A DNA stretch of 64,000 bases from Massilia phyllostachyos (GTDB taxonomy: Bacteria; Pseudomonadota; Gammaproteobacteria; Burkholderiales; Burkholderiaceae_D): assembly GCF_021044825.1 (NCBI RefSeq), contig NZ_JAJNOC010000006.1, forward strand, positions 248,001 to 312,000, written 5' to 3'. Every line of letters starts with the position of its first letter. The first letter of the stretch is position 1. Below the pieces are notes generated by a model. It saw only the letters and a list, made by a program, of their open reading frames with translations, searched no databases and was not told the DNA's origin. Shown here piece by piece: positions 39,864 to 48,936 of the stretch. The position numbers were made by a program, and so were the translations under genes.

Positions 39864-39909
39864 GGTCACGCGTATCGTCGCTTCCACCACACCACGAAGA
39901 GGAAACGCG

Positions 39910-40560
39910 ATGCTTACTTTGACCACTTTCCGCAGTGTTCCGCCGTTCGCGGCCGGCTATGTGCGCGACCTGCGCGTGCGCTGGGCGCTGGAGGAGGCCG
40001 GCCTGCCCTACGAACTGCGCCTGCTCGATTTCCAGGACGCCGCCCTGCCCGCCTACCGCAAGGAACAGCCCTTCAGCCAGATTCCGATGCTGCAGGATGG
40101 CGACCTGCGGCTGTTCGAGTCCGGCGCGATCCTGCTCCACCTCGCCCAGCGCTGCCCGCTTCTCTTGCCACAGGATGCGCACGCCCGCGCCCAAGTGACG
40201 GTGTGGATGTTTGCCGCGCTCAATTCGGTCGAGCCCTACCTTGCCGAACTCGTCACCCTGAATCTGTTCCATGGCGACGAGGACTGGGCTGCCGGCGCAC
40301 GCCCCGCCGCCGAGGAAATGGTGCGCAAGCGCCTGCGCGACCTGGACGACTGGCTCGAGGGACGCGGCTGGCTGGCGGGGGAGTTCAGCGCGGCCGACAT
40401 CCTGATGACGACCGTGCTGCGTCTGCTGGACGGCATGGAGCTGGTCGAACGCCATGACAGGCTGCGCGCCTACCGCGACCGCTGCATGGACCGCCCGGCC
40501 TTCGGGAAAGCGCTGGCCGATCAGCTGGCCCTGTACGGACAGGCGCCCAGGGCGGCATGA
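39910..40560 (+). CDS. glutathione S-transferase family protein
   Basis: A 216-residue GST. The thioredoxin-like N-terminal domain begins MLTLTTFRSVPPFAAGYV and contains PFSQIPMLQDGDLRLFESGAI, with the ES pair that binds the glutathione gamma-glutamyl group. The all-helical C-terminal domain includes WLAGEFSAADILMTTVLR. The ATG at 39910 has GAGGAAA upstream. Probably controlled by the divergent TetR through the 39840 palindrome. Substrate unknown. Confidence 0.9.
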   Translation: MLTLTTFRSVPPFAAGYVRDLRVRWALEEAGLPYELRLLDFQDAALPAYRKEQPFSQIPMLQDGDLRLFESGAILLHLAQRCPLLLPQDAHARAQVTVWMFAALNSVEPYLAELVTLNLFHGDEDWAAGARPAAEEMVRKRLRDLDDWLEGRGWLAGEFSAADILMTTVLRLLDGMELVERHDRLRAYRDRCMDRPAFGKALADQLALYGQAPRAA

Positions 40561-40639
40561 CGCCGGGTGTGGACTTCGGTGAGATTTGCAGGGAGACGGG
40601 CTCCTTATAATCGGGCATCTTCTCTTGGTAAAGCCCATC

Positions 40640-41359
40640 ATGCGCCACCTCGCCTCTCTCGCCCTGCTGTCCCTGCTCGCCGCCAGCCCCCTTGACCAGT
40701 CCGTTGATGAGACGACCCAGGTCTACCTCGGCAATGGCGAACTGAATTACATGGGTGGCGTGAACGAGGACGCGAACAAGCGCCTGTTCGCCCTCTACGA
40801 CAGCCTGGCGGACAAGCCCACGGTGCTGTCGATCCGTAGCGTGGGCGGCGCGGTCGGCCCGGGCATGGCGCTCGGGCGCTGGGTGCGCGAACGCAAGCTC
40901 GACATCAAGGTGCTGGAATTCTGCTTCTCCTCCTGCGCGAACTATGTGTTCCCCGCGGCGCGGCAGAAAGTGGTCAGCAATTTCGCAGTGATCGGCTACC
41001 ACGGCGGCCCAAGCAGCGGGCAAGTCCAGTTCGACGACGCCACCAAGAAAATGCTCGATGCGATGCCGCCCGCCCAGCGCAAGGCCTTCATGGACGACCT
41101 CGACAAGACCATCAAGCTCGATGGCGAGCAGGAGCGCGCCTTTCTGCGCTGGCTCGGCGTACGCGAAGACCTGTCGACGCTGGGCCAGCGGGAGCGCTAT
41201 CAGGCACGTTACGAGAACGATTCGAACATGCTCGGCTGGACCTATTCGCTGGAAGGCTTCGCCCGCTTCGGCGTGCGCGACATCACCGTGATCAACCCGC
41301 CCTGGAAGCCGGGCGCTGCGATGCGCAAGGCAAAATTCGCCTTGATCGAACCTGACTGA
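40640..41359 (+). CDS. exported ClpP-fold protein (COG3904-like)
   Basis: A 239-residue protein with a short signal peptide (MRHLASLALLSLLAASP). IRSVGGAVGPGMALGRWVRE and LEFCFSSCANYVFPAA resemble the ClpP/crotonase-like periplasmic proteins of COG3904, where the Ser of SCAN is the presumed nucleophile. A histidine follows in VIGYHGGPSSG. Substrate unknown. It closes the REPIN-flanked cassette. Confidence 0.75.
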   Translation: MRHLASLALLSLLAASPLDQSVDETTQVYLGNGELNYMGGVNEDANKRLFALYDSLADKPTVLSIRSVGGAVGPGMALGRWVRERKLDIKVLEFCFSSCANYVFPAARQKVVSNFAVIGYHGGPSSGQVQFDDATKKMLDAMPPAQRKAFMDDLDKTIKLDGEQERAFLRWLGVREDLSTLGQRERYQARYENDSNMLGWTYSLEGFARFGVRDITVINPPWKPGAAMRKAKFALIEPD

Positions 41360-41393
41360 TCCAAGCGCAAGCAATGCGGCTCGGTCCAAGGTA

Positions 41394-41513
41394 AATGGGG
41401 TCAGAGTCAAATTATTCGCCAATTGATTCCAGAACCTATCTAAAAGCCATCAAAAATGGCTCGAGACCAGTAGCTTTAAAACTTTTGGCAAATAATTCGA
41501 CTCTGACCCAATT
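41394..41513. repeat. REPIN-like element, array 2 unit C
   Basis: GGGGTCAGAGTCAAATT faces AATTCGACTCTGACCC at the two ends of a 120-bp AT-rich segment. Same end motif as in array 1, but with a longer centre. Confidence 0.8.
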
Positions 41514-41540
41514 AGGAAGGAAGAACCGGCGGGACAGGAT

Positions 41541-41618
41541 AATTAGGGTCGGAGTCGAATTGCAGGCAACTTTAGGTAATTGCTCAATAATTTGACTCTG
41601 ACCCCAATTAGGGTCAGA
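41541..41618. repeat. REPIN-like element, array 2 unit D, reaching the pyrE stop
   Basis: AATTAGGGTCGGAGTCGAATT (41541-41561) faces AATTTGACTCTGACCCCAATT (41589-41609), followed by AATTAGGGTCAGA, whose GGGTCA contains the reverse complement of the pyrE TGA. The inner half is nearly identical to unit B of array 1. Confidence 0.8.
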
Positions 41619-42276
41619 CGCCGTAGCGGGTGCGGTAGGCGGCGACGGCGTCCTTATGGGCGCCGAGGTCGGCGGCAGCGGCGCCGGTCGACAGGTAGGT
41701 GAACAGGTCGTCGAGGTTGGCGATCGCGATCACCGGGATGCCGAATTCCTGCGATACCTGCTGCACCGCCGAGTGCTCGGACAGGTCGCCGTCCTTGCCG
41801 GAGCGTTCCATGCGGTCCAGTGCGATCAGCACGGCGGCCGGTTCGGCGCCGGCGGCGCGGATCATGTCGACCGATTCGCGCACCGAGGTGCCGGCCGAGA
41901 TCACGTCGTCGATGATGACGACCTTGCCGGACAGTTTGGCGCCGACGATGGTGCCGCCTTCGCCGTGGTCCTTGGCTTCCTTGCGGTTGTAGGCGAACGA
42001 CGTATTGCGGCCCTTGGCGGCCAGGGCGACGGCGGTCGCGGAGGCCAGGGTGATGCCCTTGTAGGCCGGGCCGAACAGCATGTCGAAGGCGACGCCGGAG
42101 TCGAGCAGGGTCTGGGCGTAGAACTGGGCCAGCTTGCCGAGCGTGGCGCCGTCGTGGAACAGGCCGGCGTTGAAGAAGTACGGCGACAGGCGGCCGGCCT
42201 TGGTGGTGAATTCACCGAAACGCAAAACCTCGGCTTCGACCGAAAATGCAATAAATTCCTGGCGCAGATCGCTCAC
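41614..42276 (-). CDS. pyrE: orotate phosphoribosyltransferase
   Basis: A 220-residue PyrE that makes OMP from orotate and PRPP. The PRPP-binding motif is VVIIDDVISAGTSVRES near residue 120, with FGPAYKGITLA and YNRKEAKDHGEGG as the flexible catalytic loop. The TGA stop falls in a REPIN-like repeat, but the ending YRTRYGV looks native. Confidence 0.96.
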   Translation of the reverse strand: MSDLRQEFIAFSVEAEVLRFGEFTTKAGRLSPYFFNAGLFHDGATLGKLAQFYAQTLLDSGVAFDMLFGPAYKGITLASATAVALAAKGRNTSFAYNRKEAKDHGEGGTIVGAKLSGKVVIIDDVISAGTSVRESVDMIRAAGAEPAAVLIALDRMERSGKDGDLSEHSAVQQVSQEFGIPVIAIANLDDLFTYLSTGAAAADLGAHKDAVAAYRTRYGV

Positions 42277-42369
42277 GTGCTTCCCCTAGAACTGGTTCGA
42301 AAGCGCGTATTGTAAACCGGCCGGCGCATGCAGTCCCCTGCCCGGGCTGGCCATGCCGGAGCGCGCGGC

Positions 42370-43854
42370 TCACTGGCGGCCGGGCCGGCGCCCCTCGTCC
42401 TTGCCGTCGGCGGCCTGCTCCCGAGACGAAGTCGAAGGCGCGGGCGCCGGGCCGGCGCGGCGCGCGCGCAGGTGCGTGCTCACATCGACCACCACCGCCA
42501 TCACGCCATGGCGCTCGCCACCGGCGTTGTACAGGGCTTCCAGGTTGACCGTGAAGTAGCGCTCGACCGGCATGCCGGCGGCATCCGCCAGCACCAGGCC
42601 CAGCGCCGGTTCGCAGTACGGTTCGCCGGTCTCGAACACCTGCTCGAGCGCGGCCTCAAGGGCGCCGTGGCGCAGCTGCGGCAGGGCTTCGACCAGGCGC
42701 TTGCCGGTCAGCTCGCGGCGGCCGAACAGTTCGCGGAAGTGCCGGTTGGCCTGGCGGATGCGCAGGTCGGGCGCCATCAGGAGGGCCACCGCCACCGGAG
42801 CGTTGAGCAGCTGGCTGTCGCGCCGCAGCAGCGCGCCGGCGGCGTCGTGGCGTGCGGGGTCGTCGCGCGTGAAACAGGCGCCGTAGCGCAGCCGGCCGTC
42901 CTCGAAACAGGCGCTCGCGCGCATCCGCACGTGGCGGATCGATCCGTCCCTGCAGCGCAGGCGCGCCGGCTGGCCGGCCAGGCTGCCGCCGGACAGCAGG
43001 GTGTCCAGGATCAGGTCGACCAGCTCGGCGTCGACGTGGAAGTTGGCGATGTGGCGGCCGACGTATTCTTCCCAGCGGTAGCCGAGCATCTGCAGTTCGG
43101 CGCGGCTGGCCCACAGGATGGTGCCGTCGGGGCCCACGCGGTGCATGCCCTCGCCCTGACGGGCGCCGCCGTCGGCCGCCTCGCGCGGCTGCCGGCGCTG
43201 CTCGCGTCCGACGTGCGGCGCCGGTTCGCGCCGGCGCGACGCCTCGCCCTCCGGCGCCTTCTGTTCGCGGCGCGCCTGCGCCAGCGAGCGTCCCTTCAGG
43301 TCGAGATCGGCGCCGTGCACCGTCCTGCCGCAGGCGCGGCCATGTTCGGCGCAGATGTCCTCGAAGGCCTGGGCCTGGGCCGCGTCCGGGAACAGGCGCC
43401 AAGGGTAGGCGCAGAACAGCGAGACGCGCCGGTCCGCGCACAGCGCATGCGACAGCTGTTCGAGGCGCACTGCGGCCTGGTAGCGTCCCTGGGCGCACAG
43501 CAGCGCGGGCATTTCGCAGAACATGTGCACCGGGCCAGGCCCGGCCTCGGCCAGCAGCGGCCCGAACACGTGGTGGAAGCGCGCTTCGTCCGGCCAGCCG
43601 TCCGCCAGCAGCAGCGCCAGGGTTAAATCTGCATCGAGAAAGCGCGCGCGATCAGGGGCCGCCAGTTGGCGCCGGATACCGGCGCAGTGGGCATTGGTCG
43701 CGATCACGATGGCGGCGCCGCCCACGGACAGGGCCGCGTCGGCGAAACCCGCTGCCTCATCCAGCAAGGCGGCATCGTCCGCGTAAAAGCGGACGCTGTG
43801 GGAACCATTGGAGCCATCGCCGTCGGGGCGCGCGCTGCGGGTATCGGTATCCAT
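42370..43854 (-). CDS. MEDS-PAS-PAS sensor protein without output domain
   Basis: A 494-residue protein. The N-terminal 180 residues match the MEDS/DcmR-type sensory domain (HSVRFYADDAALLDEAAGF, GGAAIVIATNAHCAGI, VSLFCAYPWRLFP). A charged Arg/Glu-rich linker follows, then two PAS domains (GPDGTILWASRAELQMLGY with RCRDGSIRHVRMRA, and MAPDLRIRQANRHFRELFG). No kinase, GGDEF, EAL or DNA-binding domain follows; the tail is a low-complexity stretch. A scaffolding or partner-regulating role is possible. Confidence 0.8.
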   Translation of the reverse strand: MDTDTRSARPDGDGSNGSHSVRFYADDAALLDEAAGFADAALSVGGAAIVIATNAHCAGIRRQLAAPDRARFLDADLTLALLLADGWPDEARFHHVFGPLLAEAGPGPVHMFCEMPALLCAQGRYQAAVRLEQLSHALCADRRVSLFCAYPWRLFPDAAQAQAFEDICAEHGRACGRTVHGADLDLKGRSLAQARREQKAPEGEASRRREPAPHVGREQRRQPREAADGGARQGEGMHRVGPDGTILWASRAELQMLGYRWEEYVGRHIANFHVDAELVDLILDTLLSGGSLAGQPARLRCRDGSIRHVRMRASACFEDGRLRYGACFTRDDPARHDAAGALLRRDSQLLNAPVAVALLMAPDLRIRQANRHFRELFGRRELTGKRLVEALPQLRHGALEAALEQVFETGEPYCEPALGLVLADAAGMPVERYFTVNLEALYNAGGERHGVMAVVVDVSTHLRARRAGPAPAPSTSSREQAADGKDEGRRPGRQ

Positions 43855-44047
43855 GAATGTCTGTCGAATGCCATGCCGGTGACCGGAAATTTCTTACCCA
43901 ACACGGATAAACAGCGTACCCTATTGCGGAGCAATATTACCTTCAGGACTTTCGACTAGCGTCAAAGTTCCTGGTGGATACAAAACGCGCTACACTGTCG
44001 GATACTTCCAGGCCGTTCCGGCCGCCATCCCTAGTCCACCACGATCC

Positions 44048-44818
44048 ATGCCACGAATTATTTCCGCCAACCTGAACGGCATCCGTTCGGCCCACAAGAA
44101 GGGTTTCTTCAACTGGCTCGCCACCCAGTCCGCCGACTACATCTGCGTGCAGGAACTGAAGGCGCAGGAAGCCGACATGACCGAGGAATTCTTGTCCCCG
44201 CACGGCTACCACGGCCACTTCCACTACGCCGAAAAGAAGGGCTATTCCGGCACCGGCGTCTACAGCCGCAGCGCGCCTGACAACAAGCGCATCGGCTTCG
44301 GCTGCCTCGAGTTCGACGCCGAGGGCCGCTACACCCGCTGCGATTTCGGCAACCTGACCATCATCTCGGTCTACTGCCCATCCGGCTCGTCCTCGCCCGA
44401 GCGCCAGCTGGCCAAGTTCCGCTTCATGGAAGTGTTCCTGCCGCACCTGCAGGAACTCAAGGCCGAAGGCCGCGAAGTGGTGATCTGCGGCGACTGGAAC
44501 ATCGCTCACAAGGAAATCGATCTCAAGAACTGGAAAGGCAACCTCAAGAATTCGGGCTTCCTGCCGGAAGAGCGCGCCTGGATGACGCGCATCTTCGACG
44601 AGATCGGCCTGGTCGACGTGCACCGCAAGGTGCATCCGGACGCCGAGCATTACACCTGGTGGAGCAACCGCGGCCAGGCGTACGCGAAGAACGTCGGCTG
44701 GCGCATCGATTATCACGTCGCCACCCCGGGCATCGCCGCCACCGCCCATGCGGTGTCGATCTACAAGGACGAAAAGTTCAGCGACCACGCACCCTTGATC
44801 ATCGACTACAAGCTGTAA
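44048..44818 (+). CDS. xth: exodeoxyribonuclease III
   Basis: A 256-residue AP endonuclease/3' exonuclease of the ExoIII family. NLNGIRSAHKKGFFNWL, CVQELKAQE (metal-binding Glu), CGDWNIAHKEIDL and the final DHAPLIIDY (catalytic Asp-His) are all present. Acts in base-excision repair. Stands alone next to pyrE, divergent from the MEDS-PAS gene. Confidence 0.95.
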   Translation: MPRIISANLNGIRSAHKKGFFNWLATQSADYICVQELKAQEADMTEEFLSPHGYHGHFHYAEKKGYSGTGVYSRSAPDNKRIGFGCLEFDAEGRYTRCDFGNLTIISVYCPSGSSSPERQLAKFRFMEVFLPHLQELKAEGREVVICGDWNIAHKEIDLKNWKGNLKNSGFLPEERAWMTRIFDEIGLVDVHRKVHPDAEHYTWWSNRGQAYAKNVGWRIDYHVATPGIAATAHAVSIYKDEKFSDHAPLIIDYKL

Positions 44819-44830
44819 CTCATCCATAAG

Positions 44831-44932
44831 CTTTGCCGATGGAAGCATTGCTTTTATTGGCAAAGCCTATATATCGCCCCCCCATCCCAGGGGGGATGTG
44901 CCTTCAGAAGTGATGCTAATTGGCTGCATCCC
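44831..44932 (+). other. structured leader/terminator region between xth and the Ig-like gene
   Basis: CTTTGCC (44831-44837) pairs with GGCAAAG (44859-44865). CCCCCC (44878-44883) pairs with GGGGGG (44890-44895). GGGATG (44893-44898) can instead pair with CATCCC (44927-44932), so the last two stems exclude each other. It may be the xth terminator, or a regulatory leader for the gene at 45025. It does not match the c-di-GMP-I consensus that I know. Confidence 0.4.
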
Positions 44933-45024
44933 GGCCCTTTGGCGAAATGGCAAAAGGTTTTCTTGATACTATCCGTCTGGTAACTTTCTATTCAGAATGT
45001 TCCTTGTCGGAATATCAAGCAACC

Positions 45025-47994
45025 ATGACCACCTCCCTGCTCTCCAAGACCGTCACCACCACTGCCGGCGTGACCCATATCGACCTTGCATTCTCGGCGG
45101 CGATGGCCAAGGGGCGCGGCACCATCTTCGTCACCGACGGCGCGGTCCAGACCGTGATCGACCGCGTTACCGGCGAGCCGAAGCTGCGCGTGGTCGGCGC
45201 CACGGTCACCAGGGAGATTTCGCTCGACGCAGTGACCATCACCGGCAGCCACGTCAGCTTCGACGCCACCGGCCTGGCCGCAGGCAAGCACTACAACATC
45301 TACATGGGCGCCGGTACCCTGACCAGCGGCGGCGCGTCCTTCGCCGGCTACACCGTGCCGAACCAGGTCGCCTTCGACGTGGCCGCCGCGCCGGCGCCCG
45401 GCCTGAGCGCCAGCTTCGCGGTCGAGGAGGCCATCCTGAGGTCCGGCCATGACCTGACCGTCTTCGTCACCCTGTCGCAAGCCGTCGCCACGCTGGCCCC
45501 GAACGCCTTCAGCGCCGAGAACGCGTCGGTGCTGAGCGTGACCCGAACCGAGAATCCCTTGCAGTGGAAAGTCGTGCTGACCAGGAGCGGCCCCGTGGCC
45601 GACGCCGAGAACGTGCTGCGCCTGGACTTGACCAAGGTCGAGACCGCGCCCGGCGTGCACGGCAGCGGCGTCGCGACCTCGCCGTCGTATGCGGTGGACA
45701 CGCTGGTCGGCGCCTGGGTGTCCGGGGCCGGCGTCACCTGGGATACCGGCGCGTCCGACGAGGACAACGTCATCAACCACGCCGCGCCCGCCCTCACCGG
45801 CACGCTCTCCGGCGCGCTGGGCGGGTCCGAAACCATCGAAGTGCTCGTCAACGGCAAGGCGGTCGACCCTGCCCGCATCACCGTCAGCCAGGCGGATGGA
45901 CTCTGGACCTGGTCCTACGTGCCGGGCGAAGGCGACGACGCGCCGGTCCTCGATGAAGGCAACAACGCCGTCGTGGTGCGCGTCGTGGACGCCGGCCACC
46001 ACAGCAGCGCCGGGCATGTCGCCACCATCGTGGTCGACACGGTCCGCCCAGAATTCGAGACCAGCCCTGAAGGCGACGCGGCGCTGCCCCTGAGCCAGGA
46101 CATCGTGATCACCTTCAAGGAGAAGATGTACTGGATCGACTGGGAAAGCAGCACCATGCCGATCAAGGTCACCAACCTCGACGACGAGACCATCGACCAC
46201 GTCAGCGTCAGCGCCGCGGCCTTCATGGACGGCGGCGGCACCCTGCTCACGCTCGACCCGGGCGCACTCGGCCTGGAGCCGGGCAAGCGCTACGAGATCA
46301 CCTTGCCCGACAACCTGACCGACCTGGCCGGCAACCGCCTCGCCGACACCACCATCGCCTTCCGGACGGGCGCCGACAACGGCGCGCCAAGCGCCACCCA
46401 CGCCCTGGTCGACGGCAACCTGTTTTACAAGGCGGGCGACACGATCGCCTTCCGCATCCAGTTCAGCGAAGCGATCCGCATCACATCGGACGCGGTCCTG
46501 TCGGTCGGCCTGAGCAACGACCAGCGCGCCATCGTCAGCTACGTCTCCGACAAGGAAATCGGATTCGAATACGTGGTCGCGGCCGGCGCCGGCGTCGACA
46601 CCGACGACCTCACCATCACCGATACCTCGCTACTGACCGCCAACATCGAGGACTTCGACGCCAACGCGCTCGACGCCGCGCACATCATCTTCGACGGCAT
46701 CGAGCAGTACCAGTACACGGGCTACGGCTACGGCTACCTGCCGGTCGACATCGTGGTCGACACGGTGGCCCCGAACGCACCGGCCGCGCCTGCCCTCGCC
46801 ACGTCCAGCGACTCGGGCATCCTGGGCGACCATCTCACCAACGAGCGCATGCCGACCCTGACCGGGACCGCCGAAGCGCGCACCTGGGTCGGCATCTACG
46901 AAGGCAGCACCTACCTGGGCGGCGCCCGGGCCGACGCCGCAGGCCACTGGTCGGCGGCGGTCGATGCCGCACTGGCGCACGGCCTGCACAACCTCACCAT
47001 CAAGCAGACCGACCGCGCCGGCAACGACAGCGCCGGCACCGCCTATGCCTTGACCATCGACCTTGAAGCGGCCAGCCTGGCGGCGCCGGTGCTGGCCAAC
47101 GACACCGGCAGCTCCGCGGCCGACCGCATCACCCGCGATGCGACGCTCAAGGGCAGCGGCGCGGAAGCGAACGCCCTGATCCAGATCATGCGCGATGGCG
47201 TGGTGGTCGGCGGCGGCAGCGCCGACGCCAGCGGCAACTGGAGCGTGGCCCTCGGCGGCAACCCGGCGGACGGCAGCCACACCTACACGGTGCGCCAGGT
47301 CGACGTGGCCGGCAACGTCAGCGCCGATTCGCCGCCGCTCACCTTCACGCTCGACCGCAGCGCGCCCGGCGCGCCGGTCGGCACGCCCGACCTGGCCGCC
47401 GCCAGCGACAGCGGGGTCTCGAACACCGACAACATCACCAGCGTGCGCACGCCGACCTTCAACGGCGGCGGCGCGCTCGCCGACAGCGGCGTGGCGCTGT
47501 TCGCGGACGGCGTCGAGATCGTCCGCACCACCGCCGACGCCGCGGGCAACTGGAGCGCCACGGTCCCCGGCGCCAAGGCCCTGGCCGACGGCGTGCATGC
47601 GATCACGGTGCGCCAGTTCGACCTCGCCGGCAACATGAGCGGCGATTCGGGCGCGCTGTCGATCACGGTCGACAACGTCGGCCCGAGCGCGGGCACGGCC
47701 TCGATCAGCCTGGCCGGCGGCGCCAGGTTCGTCCTGCCCTTCAGCGAAGCCATCGTGTTCCAGCCGGGCGGCAGCTTCAACCTGTTCCAGGGCGGCGCCC
47801 AGCGCGATTCGTTCTGGGGCAACAGCAGCAGCGGCTGGAGCATCGCTGCGGACAGCCACGGCGACCTGTCGGTCCTGAACTTCAACATTTCGCTGAGCGG
47901 CCTGCTGCGCATGCAGTGGAATAACGGCAGCGTCACCGATCTGGCCGGCAACGCCGCCATCGTCGGTCTCGGGATCTGGGATTTCGAGCTGTAA
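45025..47994 (+). CDS. large Ig-like repeat surface or secreted protein
   Basis: A 989-residue protein starting MTTSLLSKTVTTTAGVTHID. The N-terminal part and residues about 337-455 carry SbsA-type Ig-like domains (VDTVRPEFETSPEGDAALPL, ITFKEKMYW, LTDLAGNRLADTTIAF). Residues about 577-885 hold three bacterial Ig-like repeats, each with ASDSG-type entry, a GNWS core and the ending VRQxDxAGN. The C-terminus is FSEAIVFQPGGSFNLF and ends IWDFEL. No signal peptide, sortase motif or PEP-CTERM is seen, so the export route is unclear. Probably an adhesin-like protein. Converges on the pseudouridine synthase gene with a 6-bp gap. Confidence 0.8.
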   Translation: MTTSLLSKTVTTTAGVTHIDLAFSAAMAKGRGTIFVTDGAVQTVIDRVTGEPKLRVVGATVTREISLDAVTITGSHVSFDATGLAAGKHYNIYMGAGTLTSGGASFAGYTVPNQVAFDVAAAPAPGLSASFAVEEAILRSGHDLTVFVTLSQAVATLAPNAFSAENASVLSVTRTENPLQWKVVLTRSGPVADAENVLRLDLTKVETAPGVHGSGVATSPSYAVDTLVGAWVSGAGVTWDTGASDEDNVINHAAPALTGTLSGALGGSETIEVLVNGKAVDPARITVSQADGLWTWSYVPGEGDDAPVLDEGNNAVVVRVVDAGHHSSAGHVATIVVDTVRPEFETSPEGDAALPLSQDIVITFKEKMYWIDWESSTMPIKVTNLDDETIDHVSVSAAAFMDGGGTLLTLDPGALGLEPGKRYEITLPDNLTDLAGNRLADTTIAFRTGADNGAPSATHALVDGNLFYKAGDTIAFRIQFSEAIRITSDAVLSVGLSNDQRAIVSYVSDKEIGFEYVVAAGAGVDTDDLTITDTSLLTANIEDFDANALDAAHIIFDGIEQYQYTGYGYGYLPVDIVVDTVAPNAPAAPALATSSDSGILGDHLTNERMPTLTGTAEARTWVGIYEGSTYLGGARADAAGHWSAAVDAALAHGLHNLTIKQTDRAGNDSAGTAYALTIDLEAASLAAPVLANDTGSSAADRITRDATLKGSGAEANALIQIMRDGVVVGGGSADASGNWSVALGGNPADGSHTYTVRQVDVAGNVSADSPPLTFTLDRSAPGAPVGTPDLAAASDSGVSNTDNITSVRTPTFNGGGALADSGVALFADGVEIVRTTADAAGNWSATVPGAKALADGVHAITVRQFDLAGNMSGDSGALSITVDNVGPSAGTASISLAGGARFVLPFSEAIVFQPGGSFNLFQGGAQRDSFWGNSSSGWSIAADSHGDLSVLNFNISLSGLLRMQWNNGSVTDLAGNAAIVGLGIWDFEL

Positions 47995-48000
47995 GCCCGT

Positions 48001-48936
48001 TCAGGGCCAATCCAGCCGGAAGCTGCTCTCGAAGCGGCGCGCTTCCCCGCTCAGGGGGTCGTCGAAGGCGATCGAGCGCGCCAGCAGCTGCAGCGGCGCG
48101 CTGAAGTCGTCGCCCTTGCAGGGCAGCGCCACCGGATAGAAGGCGTCGTTCAGGATCGGCGCGCCGAGCGTCGAGAGGTGCAGGCGCAGCTGGTGCTTGC
48201 GGCCGGTGTGCGGATGCAGGCGGTAGTGGCAGACGTCGCCGCGGCGCGCGATCAGTTCGATCATCGTTTCCGAATTCGGCTCGCCCTCCACCTCCTCGCT
48301 GACGAAGAACTGCTCGGCGTCCTGCATGCGGCTGCGGTAGGTGAAGGGGAAGCCGCGTCCCTCGATCGGCCCCGCCAGCGCCTCGTAGACCTTGGTCACC
48401 ACGCGCTTCTGGAACATCGACTGGTAGGCCCCGCGCGAGGCCGGGTTGTGCGAGAAGATCACCACGCCGGCGGTCTCGCGGTCGAGGCGGTGGATCGGGG
48501 TCAGGTGCGGCAGGTCGTATTGCTTCCTGAGTCGCACGAGCAGGGTCTCGTGCAGGAAGCGGCCGGTCGGGATGGTCGGCAGGAAGTGCGGCTTGTCGGC
48601 CACCAGCAGGTGCTCGTCCAGGTGCAGCACGCTTTCCTTGAAAGGAACCGGGGTCTCGGGCGCTTCCAGTTCACGGTAGTACCAGATGCGCATGCCCTGG
48701 CGCACGTGGCTGAACGCGTGCAGCGGCTCGCCCTTCGCGTCGACGATCTCGCCGCGCGCCAGGCGCTGGGCCCAGGCGGCTTCCGACACGTCCGGGAAGC
48801 GCGCCACCAGGAAGCGCAGCATGCCGCCGGCGACGGTCTCGGTCAGCCACAGGTAGCTGGGGGCGACGCCGTCGCGGGTCGGCAGCGGCACGTAGGCGTT
48901 GGCTTCGGCCTGGTGGCCTTTCCTGCTACTTCCCAT
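48001..48936 (-). CDS. RluA-family pseudouridine synthase
   Basis: A 311-residue synthase with catalytic IHRLDRETAGVVIFS (Asp near residue 152), KVYEALAGP and LHPHTGRKHQLRLHL. An S4-like N-terminal region precedes the catalytic domain. Which rRNA or tRNA uridine it modifies cannot be decided from the sequence. Its ATG lies directly against the stop of the upstream protease gene. Confidence 0.92.
   Translation of the reverse strand: MGSSRKGHQAEANAYVPLPTRDGVAPSYLWLTETVAGGMLRFLVARFPDVSEAAWAQRLARGEIVDAKGEPLHAFSHVRQGMRIWYYRELEAPETPVPFKESVLHLDEHLLVADKPHFLPTIPTGRFLHETLLVRLRKQYDLPHLTPIHRLDRETAGVVIFSHNPASRGAYQSMFQKRVVTKVYEALAGPIEGRGFPFTYRSRMQDAEQFFVSEEVEGEPNSETMIELIARRGDVCHYRLHPHTGRKHQLRLHLSTLGAPILNDAFYPVALPCKGDDFSAPLQLLARSIAFDDPLSGEARRFESSFRLDWP

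Noticed and set aside
44819..45024. c-di-GMP-I riboswitch before the Ig-like gene
   Set aside because: A GGCAAAGCC string is present, but the second conserved receptor segment and overall fold are not.
44992..46401. Long minus-strand frame opposite the Ig-like gene
   Set aside because: Gly/Val/Asp/His-rich mirror frame with no start signal; the plus-strand Ig repeats explain the region.
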